Shown here in pieces: positions 1-5,817 of a stretch of DNA of 5,932 bases (the stretch's first letter is position 1; each line of letters starts with the position of its first letter). The stretch covers positions 1 to 5,932 of the forward strand of contig JAEYTI010000361.1 of assembly GCA_023434145.1 (NCBI GenBank), given 5' to 3'. The translations under genes were made by a program, and so were the position numbers. Below the pieces are notes generated by a model that saw only the letters and a list, made by a program, of their open reading frames with translations, did no database searches and was not told the DNA's origin. The DNA comes from Chloroflexota bacterium. GTDB lineage: Bacteria; Chloroflexota; Anaerolineae; Anaerolineales; Anaerolineaceae.

Positions 1-125
1 TGGCAGCATGATTGAGCGCTTGTTGCCAAAACACATTCATTCTGTCACTGCTCAGGGCTTTGAGTTGAAAGTGGGGCTGTTTGTCCTCGCTTCCTCCATC
101 AACGCCCTTGGGTAGCAACTTGGGT
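1..125 (+). mobile_element. 3' end of an insertion sequence (IS982-like?), cut by the window edge
   Basis: The first 115 bases encode a transposase C-terminus. After its stop codon comes a segment that reads on the opposite strand as ACCCAAGTTGCTACCCAA (108-125). An ACCC-begun end just outside a transposase gene is what one expects of an IS terminal inverted repeat, and ends of this general kind are known in the IS982 family. I infer that the element ends near base 125. The other end, and therefore any target-site duplication, lies outside the window. Right after the inferred end the sequence becomes AT-rich and carries an unrelated gene. Confidence 0.5.
2..115 (+). CDS. Transposase, C-terminal 37 residues only (partial)
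   Basis: An open frame enters from the left edge and stops at TAG 113-115. It is too short to have a start and is visible only as a C-terminal tail. The tail contains PKHIHSVTAQGFELKV followed by a hydrophobic stretch (GLFVLASSI). From memory this resembles the IHAVT..GF.LK tail of DDE transposases annotated as IS982 family, so the parent protein would be a DDE recombinase acting on its own IS ends. The family assignment is tentative because the DDE residues themselves are outside the window. The frame continues without another stop from the TAG into the next gene at 179, in the same phase. Whether the full transposase is intact cannot be judged here. Confidence 0.55.
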   Translation, partial: GSMIERLLPKHIHSVTAQGFELKVGLFVLASSINALG

Positions 126-178
126 TAGTTAACTTTCTGTATTGCAAGGAGACCAAAAAGAATTATCGGAAAACCATT

Positions 179-760
179 ATGAGCAAAGCCATTGAAATGG
201 TTTGGAAATTTATTCGAGATGACATGCCAGTCGCAGTTTTTGAGCAATGGATATACAAAACACCTGAGCTTGAAAACCTGTTAGGCTCTGCATTGTATTT
301 TGAGGTAATCGCCTGTAACTATAAAGAACCAAATAGCGTATGGACTATCAAGCAAGTTTTAAAAGCAGCGGTTGACCAGATTGAGCCTAGACTATGTCAG
401 TGTATAACATGGAGAGATAGTCAGAAAGTTCCTATCAGCTATGGTACAGGATGGGAAAAGATTTCGGAGGATTTCATCATCCTGCGAAGACGGTCTCCTT
501 GGTTGGATTTATGTCGATGCAAATTTTGTGGTCAAGAATGGTATGTGGCAGTAGATGCAGTTGATGACGATTACTATCTGTATAGACTTACAACAGATGA
601 AGTAATAAAGATCATTTCCAATAACGAATGGCCTTCAGTTTTTGATAATTTTGCCGTTGTATGGCCTGTAGAAGAATGGTTACTACAAAATGGATATAGG
701 TCATTAAAGGATTGGCAAGAAAGAAACAACGATGGAGGTGATATTAAAAGTGGTCAATGA
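179..760 (+). CDS. Uncharacterised 193-aa protein with CxC...CxCxxC cysteines
   Basis: I do not recognise a named family. The protein is soluble: no signal peptide or membrane segment is visible. It begins with an amphipathic region (VWKFIRDDMPVAVFEQWIY, about 8-26), has a C73-x-C75 pair followed by a TWRDSQ motif (77-82), and a CRCKFCGQEWYVA segment (112-124) that could bind a metal as a zinc-ribbon half. An acidic-aromatic run DDDYYLYRL (129-137) and a Trp-rich end (W151, W162, W167, W179) follow. This general look, with a CxxCGxxW motif, is seen in small immunity-like or accessory proteins, but no toxin partner is present, so function is left open. The ATG at 179 is the first good start in frame, but it lacks a close Shine-Dalgarno; AAGGAG at 146-151 is 27 bases upstream, too far for it. 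Base composition is clearly AT-rich against the GC-rich genes further right, and the gene sits 53 bases after an IS end, suggesting recent acquisition. Its TGA overlaps the ATG of the next frame. Confidence 0.75.
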   Translation: MSKAIEMVWKFIRDDMPVAVFEQWIYKTPELENLLGSALYFEVIACNYKEPNSVWTIKQVLKAAVDQIEPRLCQCITWRDSQKVPISYGTGWEKISEDFIILRRRSPWLDLCRCKFCGQEWYVAVDAVDDDYYLYRLTTDEVIKIISNNEWPSVFDNFAVVWPVEEWLLQNGYRSLKDWQERNNDGGDIKSGQ

Positions 761-1209
761 AAACACCACCGAGTAGTAAAACTTCATCGCATTGCGTGTG
801 GATTGTCTGCACCACCTACCAGACCTTCGGTGCAGTCGGGCTGATCACCTCCGGCGCGGGCCGCGACCTGGACCAGGTGCGGCGGATTGGGTTCCCCGTT
901 TTCACCGGTGGCACGATCAGCGCGCACGGCTACTGCCACACCATGGGCATCCACGAGCCGGTACGCGTGGGCGGGGTGATGGTCTACCCGGATGACCTGC
1001 TCCACGCCGACGTAAACGGGGTGACGACCATCCCGAAGGAGATCGCGGCGGAGGTCGCCGAGGTGGGCGATGCCTACGTGGCCGCAGAGATGGTGATTAT
1101 TAATACGCTCAAAGAGTGCGGGGCGGATCACCAGCGGCTGAAGGAGGCGAGGAAAGAGAGCAAGCGTCAGATGGAAGTGTTGCGGGAGCGGGTGGCACAG
1201 AAAGCTTAG
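757..1209 (+). pseudogene. RraA-family protein, 5'-truncated remnant
   Basis: From about residue 18 the frame matches the C-terminal half of the RraA-like / HMG-aldolase family: GAVGLITSGAGRDLDQVR (25-42) with the family's Arg-Asp pair (R36, D37; in enzyme members Arg contacts substrate and Asp helps hold a divalent metal), then GFPVF (45-49), a VGG turn (71-73), the PDDLLHAD segment (78-85) and NGVTTIP (87-93). A charged helix (about 120-150) ends it. Full-length members are over 200 residues; about the first 90, including the fold's N-terminal half, are missing. The first 17 or so residues (MKTPPSSKTS...) are not family-like and come from AT-rich DNA, so a deletion or insertion joined foreign DNA to the gene near 780-810. 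Without the N-terminal half activity is unlikely. The original substrate, probably a 4-carboxy-4-hydroxy-2-oxo acid if an aldolase, cannot be deduced. Confidence 0.8.
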
Positions 1210-1210
1210 T

Positions 1211-1426
1211 TTGAAAATTTCCTTACAGCAACGGAGAAGTCATAATGAACACTACGCACGGAGCATCATTACCCCGCACCTGTACCGTGTTGCTTGGTGG
1301 GATTTTGCTGGGCCGGACGTGGTGAACTGGATGCACCACGACATCTACGTGAAAGCCGAGGCCTATTCGGTCGCGCTGGCAGAGGTGCTGGAGGAGATTT
1401 GCCCCGTGTGCAAACAATCGGGGTAA
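1211..1426 (+). pseudogene. Small ORF, probable gene remnant, unassigned
   Basis: The frame opens with a TTG directly after the RraA stop, which is a poor start. Only its second half (from about residue 28: AWWDFAGPDVVNWMHHDIYV..., then an alanine/glutamate-rich helix and CPVC at the end) has the GC-rich third positions of real coding DNA. A better start signal exists in another frame: GGAGA at 1233-1237 precedes ATG 1245, but that frame gives only 26 codons before a TGA. The simplest reading is a gene that followed RraA in an operon and has suffered a frameshift or internal deletion around 1260-1310. I do not recognise the product. It ends 6 bases before the convergent response-regulator gene with no visible terminator in between. 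Confidence 0.35.
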
Positions 1427-1432
1427 TGCCCT

Positions 1433-2086
1433 TCACTCCTTGCGCACGATCCCTTCGCGCCATGCGAACACCGCCGCCTGTGTGCGATCCTCCAGGTGCA
1501 GCTTGCCGAGGATGTTGCTCACGTGGCCCTTCACCGTCTTCTCGCTCAGCACCAGCTTTTCGGCAATCTCCGCGTTCGACATGCCTGCCGCGATCAGCCG
1601 CAGCACCTCCATCTCGCGGTCCGACAGCTCGGTAAAGGCGTTGACCCCATCCCTTCGTGCCCCTTGCAGTTCCATGATCACCCGCGAGGCCACCTTGGGG
1701 TGCAGCACCGCCTCACCATGCGACGCCTTGCGCACCACGTCTGCCCGCTCGCGCGGGCTGAGGTCTTTGAGCACGTACGAGAGCGCCCCCGCGCGGATAG
1801 CCGGGAAGATATGCTCGTCCTCGTGATACGAGGTCAGCATTACCACTTGCGTGCGCGGGCTGGCGCGCTTGATCAGCCGCGTCGCCTCCACGCCGTCCAT
1901 GCCGGGCATAACCAGGTCCATCAGCACCACATCTGGCACGAGGTTGGCCGCCATTTCCACGGCTTGCGCGCCGTTTTCGGCTTCGCCCAGCACTTCCAGG
2001 TCAGGCTGCGTATCCAAAAATGCGCGCACTCCCTGGCGCACCAGCGCGTGATCGTCCGCGATCAGGATGGAAATCCGGTCTGTCAT
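1433..2086 (-). CDS. NarL/LuxR-family response regulator (LiaR-like)
   Basis: A 217-aa DNA-binding response regulator of normal length. The receiver domain (about 5-122) has the acidic pair D11-D12, phosphoacceptor D57 in VLMDLVMP, switch T85 and K107 in the KD motif. A short linker leads to a LuxR-type helix-turn-helix (about 151-213) with the family signature LSDREMEVLRLIAAGMSNAEIA and the recognition region SEKTVKGHVSNIL (181-193). Phosphorylation at D57 is expected to promote dimerisation and DNA binding. The start at 2086 (MTDRISILIADDH) is chosen over an in-frame ATG at 2155 because the receiver begins here and a strong AGGAGG lies 7 bases upstream. The gene starts 4 bases after the stop of the sensor-kinase gene, its evident partner. 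Target promoters are unknown; the exporter operon upstream of the kinase is the natural candidate. Confidence 0.95.
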   Translation of the reverse strand: MTDRISILIADDHALVRQGVRAFLDTQPDLEVLGEAENGAQAVEMAANLVPDVVLMDLVMPGMDGVEATRLIKRASPRTQVVMLTSYHEDEHIFPAIRAGALSYVLKDLSPRERADVVRKASHGEAVLHPKVASRVIMELQGARRDGVNAFTELSDREMEVLRLIAAGMSNAEIAEKLVLSEKTVKGHVSNILGKLHLEDRTQAAVFAWREGIVRKE

Positions 2087-2090
2087 GTGT

Positions 2091-3587
2091 TTACCTCCTG
2101 GCAGCCCCATTGTAGGGCATGGTGATGTTGATTTGTGTACCTTTCCCAGCGGCACTGTCGATCTGGAGCCGGCCGCCTAGCGGCTCAACGCGCTCGCGCA
2201 TGCTGCGCAAGCCCATGCCCTTGCCTTCGACGTGCGCCGGATCGAATCCGCGCCCATCGTCGGTGATCGTCAGTCGTGCCTCGTTCTCGCCGTGATCGAG
2301 GCAGATCTTCACGTTCCGCGCGCCGCTGTGTTTGGCGATATTCGCCAGCGATTCCTGCGCCACACGGAAGATTGCCTGTTCTGCCAGGATGGGCAGCTTT
2401 AGCGGGGCGGGGGAGGGGCAGTCAAACTTGGCGCTGATGCCCGTCTGGCGGCTCCATTCGTCGGTCATCTCGCGCAGGGCCAGCACGAGGCCCTTCCCCT
2501 CCAGCGCCACGGGCCGCAGCGCCTGAATCAGCGCCGTCAGCTCATTTTGCGCTTGGTGGGTCAGCCGCTCGGCCTCGCGCAGCCGCTCTGCCGCCGGAGA
2601 GTCATCATCGGGCAGCAGCGCGCGCGCCGCACCTAACTGCATCGAAGTGGCGAACACCTGCTGCTTGACCGAGTCGTGCAGCTCTCGGGCGATGCGGTTG
2701 CGCTCTTCCAGCGCCGCCAGATCTTGCCGCGTGTGCAGCAGATTTTGCAGGTGTTCGGCCATGCCGTTTAGCCGGCGCGTCAACTCGCTTAGCTCGTCTT
2801 CGCTCGGATCGTTGATAAAGCGCGAGAAATCGCCGCGGCTCCAGCCGTCTGCTGCGTCCGAAACGCGCGCCAGCCGCTTGGTGAGTCTTCGCGCAGTGAA
2901 GTAGCCGAAAATGCTGCCCACCAACCCCGCTCCCAGGGTGAAGATCACAAAACTTACCAGCAGGGTTGGCAGTATCTGTCCCATAAAAGCCGGGTTGGTC
3001 ATGGAGGGCATGAGCAGGGTCATCACCATGGCGCCTACTACGCGCTGTCCGTCATCACTCAACACGGGAACTGCGATCACCATCAGGTTACCATTACGCC
3101 GATACAACCGGTCGATGTTTTGTTCGTTTGCCAGGGCGCTGGGCAGAATTTCCGGCAGACCGGGCACCCAGGATGGATCGAAGACGGCCCCCTCCGCGAT
3201 CTCTCTTGCCGGTGGAAACTGCGACCACAGCAGCGCGCCGTTCCGGTCCAACACGATCATATTTTCGTTGGCGTCCTGGGCTGTCCAGAACTGCGTGCGC
3301 GGGCCTTCTTCCGCCGCCTGCGCCGCGTCCTGAGAATAGGCATTCAAAAATCGCGCCAGCCCGGCGATGTCCGGCTCGGGCCGGTCGAGAAACGGCCGCA
3401 GCTGCGTGCTGAACTGCTCGCGGAACGTCCGCACCAGAAAGCGCGTCAGTGTGTCCGAGTTGATCAGCAGGATCATACCCAGCAGCAGGATCAGCTCAAC
3501 GACAAGCAGCGCGCCTGCCGCCACCAGGGTGTACGACAGGCTGAGCTGCCACTGCAAACGATTGAACGGGCGCACGTTGAAACGCAT
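2091..3587 (-). CDS. Membrane sensor histidine kinase, HisKA_3 type (LiaS/NarX-like)
   Basis: A 498-aa sensor kinase. Two membrane helices (about 17-43 and 206-232) flank an extracytoplasmic domain of about 160 residues. Its second half (MIVLDRNGALLWS at 110-122; LMVIAVPVLSDDGQRVVGAMVM at 168-189) looks like a Cache/PAS-like fold; the ligand is unknown. A HAMP linker (about 230-285) follows, then the dimerisation helix ALEERNRIARELHDSVKQQ with phosphoacceptor H304. The ATPase domain has the N box around N416 (ESLANIAKHS), the G1 box DDGRGFD (443-449) and a G2 motif GMGL (457-460). No catalytic residue appears missing. It should autophosphorylate at H304 and pass phosphate to the adjacent regulator. 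The start at 3587 gives a short cytoplasmic N-terminus before helix 1; a modest AAGGTAG lies about 10 bases upstream (3597-3603). It follows the ABC permease gene after an 80-base gap containing a large hairpin, so expression may be partly separate from the transporter. Confidence 0.93.
   Translation of the reverse strand: MRFNVRPFNRLQWQLSLSYTLVAAGALLVVELILLLGMILLINSDTLTRFLVRTFREQFSTQLRPFLDRPEPDIAGLARFLNAYSQDAAQAAEEGPRTQFWTAQDANENMIVLDRNGALLWSQFPPAREIAEGAVFDPSWVPGLPEILPSALANEQNIDRLYRRNGNLMVIAVPVLSDDGQRVVGAMVMTLLMPSMTNPAFMGQILPTLLVSFVIFTLGAGLVGSIFGYFTARRLTKRLARVSDAADGWSRGDFSRFINDPSEDELSELTRRLNGMAEHLQNLLHTRQDLAALEERNRIARELHDSVKQQVFATSMQLGAARALLPDDDSPAAERLREAERLTHQAQNELTALIQALRPVALEGKGLVLALREMTDEWSRQTGISAKFDCPSPAPLKLPILAEQAIFRVAQESLANIAKHSGARNVKICLDHGENEARLTITDDGRGFDPAHVEGKGMGLRSMRERVEPLGGRLQIDSAAGKGTQINITMPYNGAARR
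2093..2099 (-). promoter_or_regulatory. Shine-Dalgarno of the response regulator, inside the kinase gene
   Basis: AGGAGGT on the minus strand, 7 bases before ATG 2086. The AGGAGG also encodes the last two arginines of the kinase and the T begins its TAA stop. This layout suggests translational coupling of kinase and regulator, and it fixes the regulator start. Confidence 0.85.
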
Positions 3588-3615
3588 AAAGATATTCTAC
3601 CTTATCCAGAATAGC

Positions 3616-3662
3616 TGTTGTTACTTGTACGAGGTGCGAAGCGCCACGTACAAGTAACAACA
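3616..3662. repeat. Long perfect inverted repeat (hairpin) between permease and kinase genes
   Basis: Two 15-base arms are exact reverse complements: TGTTGTTACTTGTAC at 3616-3630 and GTACAAGTAACAACA at 3648-3662. The 17 bases between them can pair further (GGTGC, triloop GAA, GCGCC, with one G-T wobble and one A-A mismatch), giving one stem of about 20 pairs. The hairpin begins 5 bases after the permease stop. On the minus strand no run of T follows it, so it is not a standard Rho-independent terminator. It could partly terminate or protect the exporter mRNA, act as an operator, or be a dispersed palindromic repeat. Confidence 0.85.
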
Positions 3663-3667
3663 TGCTT

Positions 3668-4558
3668 TTATCCCGACAGATCCTGGCGGCGCAGGCTGAG
3701 GATGGCAAGCCCCACGAAGGCCAGCGTGTAAAGCGCGATGCCCAGCGCAGCGCCCCATTCCGGCAGGATAGTCATGCCCGCGTTGATCGCCTCAGGCGCG
3801 CCGCGTTCGATGGCGCTGTTGCCCTGCATCAGCGAGGAGGCCATAGCCACCGGCAGGAACTTCACCAGTTCCGCGCCTACCCCGCCGACCAGCATCAGGA
3901 GCTGCGAGAGCAAGCTCTCGAACAGCAGCGCGTAGGTGAGGCCCACGCCGATGGATACCACCGCCGAGTGCGTAACCACCGCCAGCAGGAAGGCCAGCCC
4001 GGTGTAAGGCAGCAGCGTGTACGCTGTGCGCAGCGTGGCGAGCGCAAGCTGCCCCACGTCCACCTGTTCTGCGCGGAATGTGCCGTGCATGATCGCCGTG
4101 ATCACCGCGCTGACCGCCCCTGCCGTGACGAGCGCCGCCAGCACCACCAGCAGCGCGGGAAGCAGCAGGCTGAGGAAGCGCGCCGCGGCAAACATGGGCC
4201 GTGGCACGCCGCGCGCCAGCCACAGGTGCAGCGTGCGCCAGTGGAATTCCTGGCTAACCACAGCCCCGGTGAGAATGATGACCAGGATGCCGCCCAGCCC
4301 GCCGCCCGTCATGCCCAGTGCGTTGACAAACGCCCCGGGCCAGGTGATCATCGGCTCGATCATGTCAAGCTGCTGGCGGGCGTTCTCGGCGGCTTGTGCC
4401 TGGGTTCCCTCCAGCCCTTCGGGGAGCTGGATCAACGTGGTAACGTAGAGCAGGGCGTGCATGCCGATGATGATCACTGCCAGCACGGCCAGCTCGATCC
4501 ACAGAATTTTTTGCTTCATCAGTTGATTGTGCTCGATGAAAAAGATGCGCCGCATCAT
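3668..4558 (-). CDS. ABC-2 type transporter permease
   Basis: A 296-aa integral membrane protein with about six helices (roughly 20-41, 76-101, 127-157, 175-196, 200-225, 268-289) and a first extracytoplasmic loop of about 35 residues. The cytoplasmic segment SQEFHWRTLHLWLARGVPR (102-120) between helices 2 and 3 matches the coupling region typical of ABC-2 exporters (E-F...T-L...R-G), where the permease touches the ATPase. Start ATG 4558 overlaps the ATPase stop as ATGA and has GGAGG 7 bases upstream; a second ATG follows immediately and could serve. The permease and the ATPase of the preceding gene should form an exporter, probably with each subunit present twice. The substrate is unknown; relatives export antibiotics, peptides or lipids. 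No accessory binding protein is present. Confidence 0.9.
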   Translation of the reverse strand: MMRRIFFIEHNQLMKQKILWIELAVLAVIIIGMHALLYVTTLIQLPEGLEGTQAQAAENARQQLDMIEPMITWPGAFVNALGMTGGGLGGILVIILTGAVVSQEFHWRTLHLWLARGVPRPMFAAARFLSLLLPALLVVLAALVTAGAVSAVITAIMHGTFRAEQVDVGQLALATLRTAYTLLPYTGLAFLLAVVTHSAVVSIGVGLTYALLFESLLSQLLMLVGGVGAELVKFLPVAMASSLMQGNSAIERGAPEAINAGMTILPEWGAALGIALYTLAFVGLAILSLRRQDLSG

Positions 4559-5487
4559 GGGGTATCCTCCGCATTGGTAAGTTCTAAGAATAACGTTTCC
4601 AGATCTGCCCGCTCGCGGATCACTTCGCTAGGGTAGATGCCTTGCCCTGCCAGCGTTCGGACGGCCTCTTCGCCCCGCAGTCCGCGCAGGGTAACCGTCT
4701 CTCCGCTGCGCTGCACGCTGCTGGCATTCGGCAGCGCCTTCAACAGCGCCGCCGCCTGTTCCGCCAGGGTGGGGGAGGGCATTGCCAGCCGCAGTCCTAC
4801 TGCCGAGCCGTTCCTTCGCCCCAGCAGATCCACGACCGATCCCTCGGCCACAACGCGCCCGGCATTGAGCACAGCCACCCGCGTGCAAACCTGCTCGATC
4901 TCGTGCAGCAGATGGCTGGAGAGGAACACGGTGATTCCCTGGTCGGCCAGCCCGGCCAGCAGCAGGCGCACTTCGCGCATCCCTGCCGGGTCCATGCCGT
5001 TGGTCGGCTCATCCAGCACCAGCAGTTCCGGCTGCGCCAGCAAGGCAATCCCCAGCCCCAGCCGCTGTTTCATCCCGGTGGAGTAGCTGCCCGCCGGGCG
5101 GTGCGCTGCGTCGCGCAGGCCTACCAGATCCAGCACCCCCTCGATACGTTTTGCGTCCACCTCCGGGTGCAGTTGGGCCGCCAGCCGCAGGTTCTCGCGC
5201 CCCGAAAGGAACGGAGCCAGCGCCGGCTGCCCCACCAGCGAGCCAACCCGGGCCAGTGCCCGGGTGTTCGCCGGAGTTACCTTTTGACCCAGCACACGCA
5301 CGCTGCCCGCGGTTGGGTGCACCAGTCCCAAAAGCATACCGATGGTGGTGGTTTTCCCCGCCCCGTTCGGGCCCAAAAAGCCGTACACCTCGCCCCGGCC
5401 CACGCTCAGGTCAATCCCATCCACCGCGCGGACCTCGCCAAACTGCTTACGCAGCCCATTTGTCTCGATTACAACAGAATCTTGCAT
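4555..5487 (-). CDS. ABC transporter ATP-binding protein (exporter, CcmA/DrrA-like)
   Basis: A 310-aa cytoplasmic ATPase powering the adjacent permease. Visible motifs in order: Walker A GPNGAGKTT (39-47), Q-loop glutamine Q87, signature YSTGMKQR (135-142, the STGMK variant common in DrrA-type exporters), Walker B LLVLDEP with catalytic E160 (155-161), D-loop around GMDP (164-167) and switch histidine H192 in SSHLL. The C-terminal 95 residues or so form an extension like the DUF4162-type tail of multidrug and antibiotic exporters. Start ATG 5487 is supported by GGGAG 6 bases upstream (5494-5498). It is the first gene of the minus-strand block and overlaps the permease by 4 bases, so the two are surely co-translated. 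Substrate specificity cannot be read from this subunit. Confidence 0.95.
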   Translation of the reverse strand: MQDSVVIETNGLRKQFGEVRAVDGIDLSVGRGEVYGFLGPNGAGKTTTIGMLLGLVHPTAGSVRVLGQKVTPANTRALARVGSLVGQPALAPFLSGRENLRLAAQLHPEVDAKRIEGVLDLVGLRDAAHRPAGSYSTGMKQRLGLGIALLAQPELLVLDEPTNGMDPAGMREVRLLLAGLADQGITVFLSSHLLHEIEQVCTRVAVLNAGRVVAEGSVVDLLGRRNGSAVGLRLAMPSPTLAEQAAALLKALPNASSVQRSGETVTLRGLRGEEAVRTLAGQGIYPSEVIRERADLETLFLELTNAEDTP

Positions 5488-5550
5488 GATTCACTCCCAA
5501 AAATAAGTCTGTTCTGTCACCATCATACGCTGCGGACAACATCCTTACAC
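5488..5550 (-). promoter_or_regulatory. Candidate promoter and leader of the ABC transporter operon
   Basis: The minus-strand leader has a good Shine-Dalgarno (GGGAG, 5494-5498). A TATGAT hexamer at 5522-5527 fits a -10 box, with GTGTAA at 5545-5550 at 17-base spacing as a weak -35 (three of six consensus matches). A near-tandem ACAGAACAGA motif lies between the -10 and the start codon (about 5507-5518) and could be a regulator site. All of this is judged by eye; the -35 is poor, consistent with an activator-dependent promoter or with no promoter here at all. Confidence 0.25.
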
Positions 5551-5585
5551 GCGGCTGCAGACCCGTTTTGGGTAGGGCTGTGGGA

Positions 5586-5817
5586 GGTGCCGGGCGGCTA
5601 AAGCCGCAGCAAGTTCAACAAAGTCCCACCTTCGTGGGACTCCCTTCTAGTGATAGTTATGGTTTTCGATGTACGGAGAAACCTACGAGTTGTTTGGAAA
5701 AACGAGTTTTCAAAAAAATTTTAATTTGTGATCCTAGAATCACATTTTCCAAAGAGAATGAGTCCCACGAAGGTGGGACTTTGTTGGCCTTGCCGTGGCT
5801 TTAGCCGCCAGGCAACC
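5586..5817. repeat. Palindromic MITE/REP-pair-like element, 232 bp
   Basis: Left arm 5593-5642 and right arm 5760-5809 are inverted copies, matching at 46 of 50 positions. With one gap the pairing extends outward to 5586 and 5817. Each arm holds two hairpins: GCGGC-TAAA-GCCGC (5595-centred on the left; a G-T variant at 5795-5808 on the right), and AGTCCCAC-CTTC-GTGGGACT (5622-5641; with loop GAAG at 5761-5780). The 117-base core (5643-5759) is AT-rich, codes for nothing credible, and carries a nested inverted pair TTTGGAAAA (5693-5701) / TTTTCCAAA (5745-5753) plus a small TGTGAT...ATCACA hairpin. Such elements are usually non-autonomous transposons moved in trans or REP/BIME units linked to Y1 (RAYT) transposases. 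No transposase is encoded inside. No clear target duplication was found directly at the ends. Confidence 0.8.

Noticed and set aside
1496..2125. Plus-strand open frame of 209 codons opposite the response regulator
   Set aside because: Shadow of the regulator, rich in His/Arg/Gln with no family features.
2087..2155. Upstream in-frame ATG that would lengthen the response regulator by 23 residues
   Set aside because: The extra residues lie within the kinase gene and do not resemble a receiver; the AGGAGG before ATG 2086 supports the shorter protein.
3588..3615. TAGAAT as a -10 box for a kinase promoter
   Set aside because: It lies only about 9 bases before the start codon and has no -35 partner, so it is probably chance.
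3662..4636. Long plus-strand open frame (324 codons) opposite the permease gene
   Set aside because: It is the antisense of a clear ABC-2 permease; its composition (rich in Gln, His, Arg) is typical of a reverse-strand shadow in GC-rich DNA, and it has no recognisable motif.
4642..5601. Long plus-strand open frame (319 codons) opposite the ATPase gene
   Set aside because: Antisense of a gene with every ABC ATPase motif intact; no domain or start signal of its own.
5568..5804. 78-codon plus-strand frame across the palindromic element
   Set aside because: It runs through the inverted repeats and AT-rich core without coding character or a ribosome site.
5586..5817. CRISPR array or tRNA-like structure in the right-hand repeat
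   Set aside because: There are only two copies, in inverted orientation, with no regular spacers and no cloverleaf; it fits a palindromic repeat instead.
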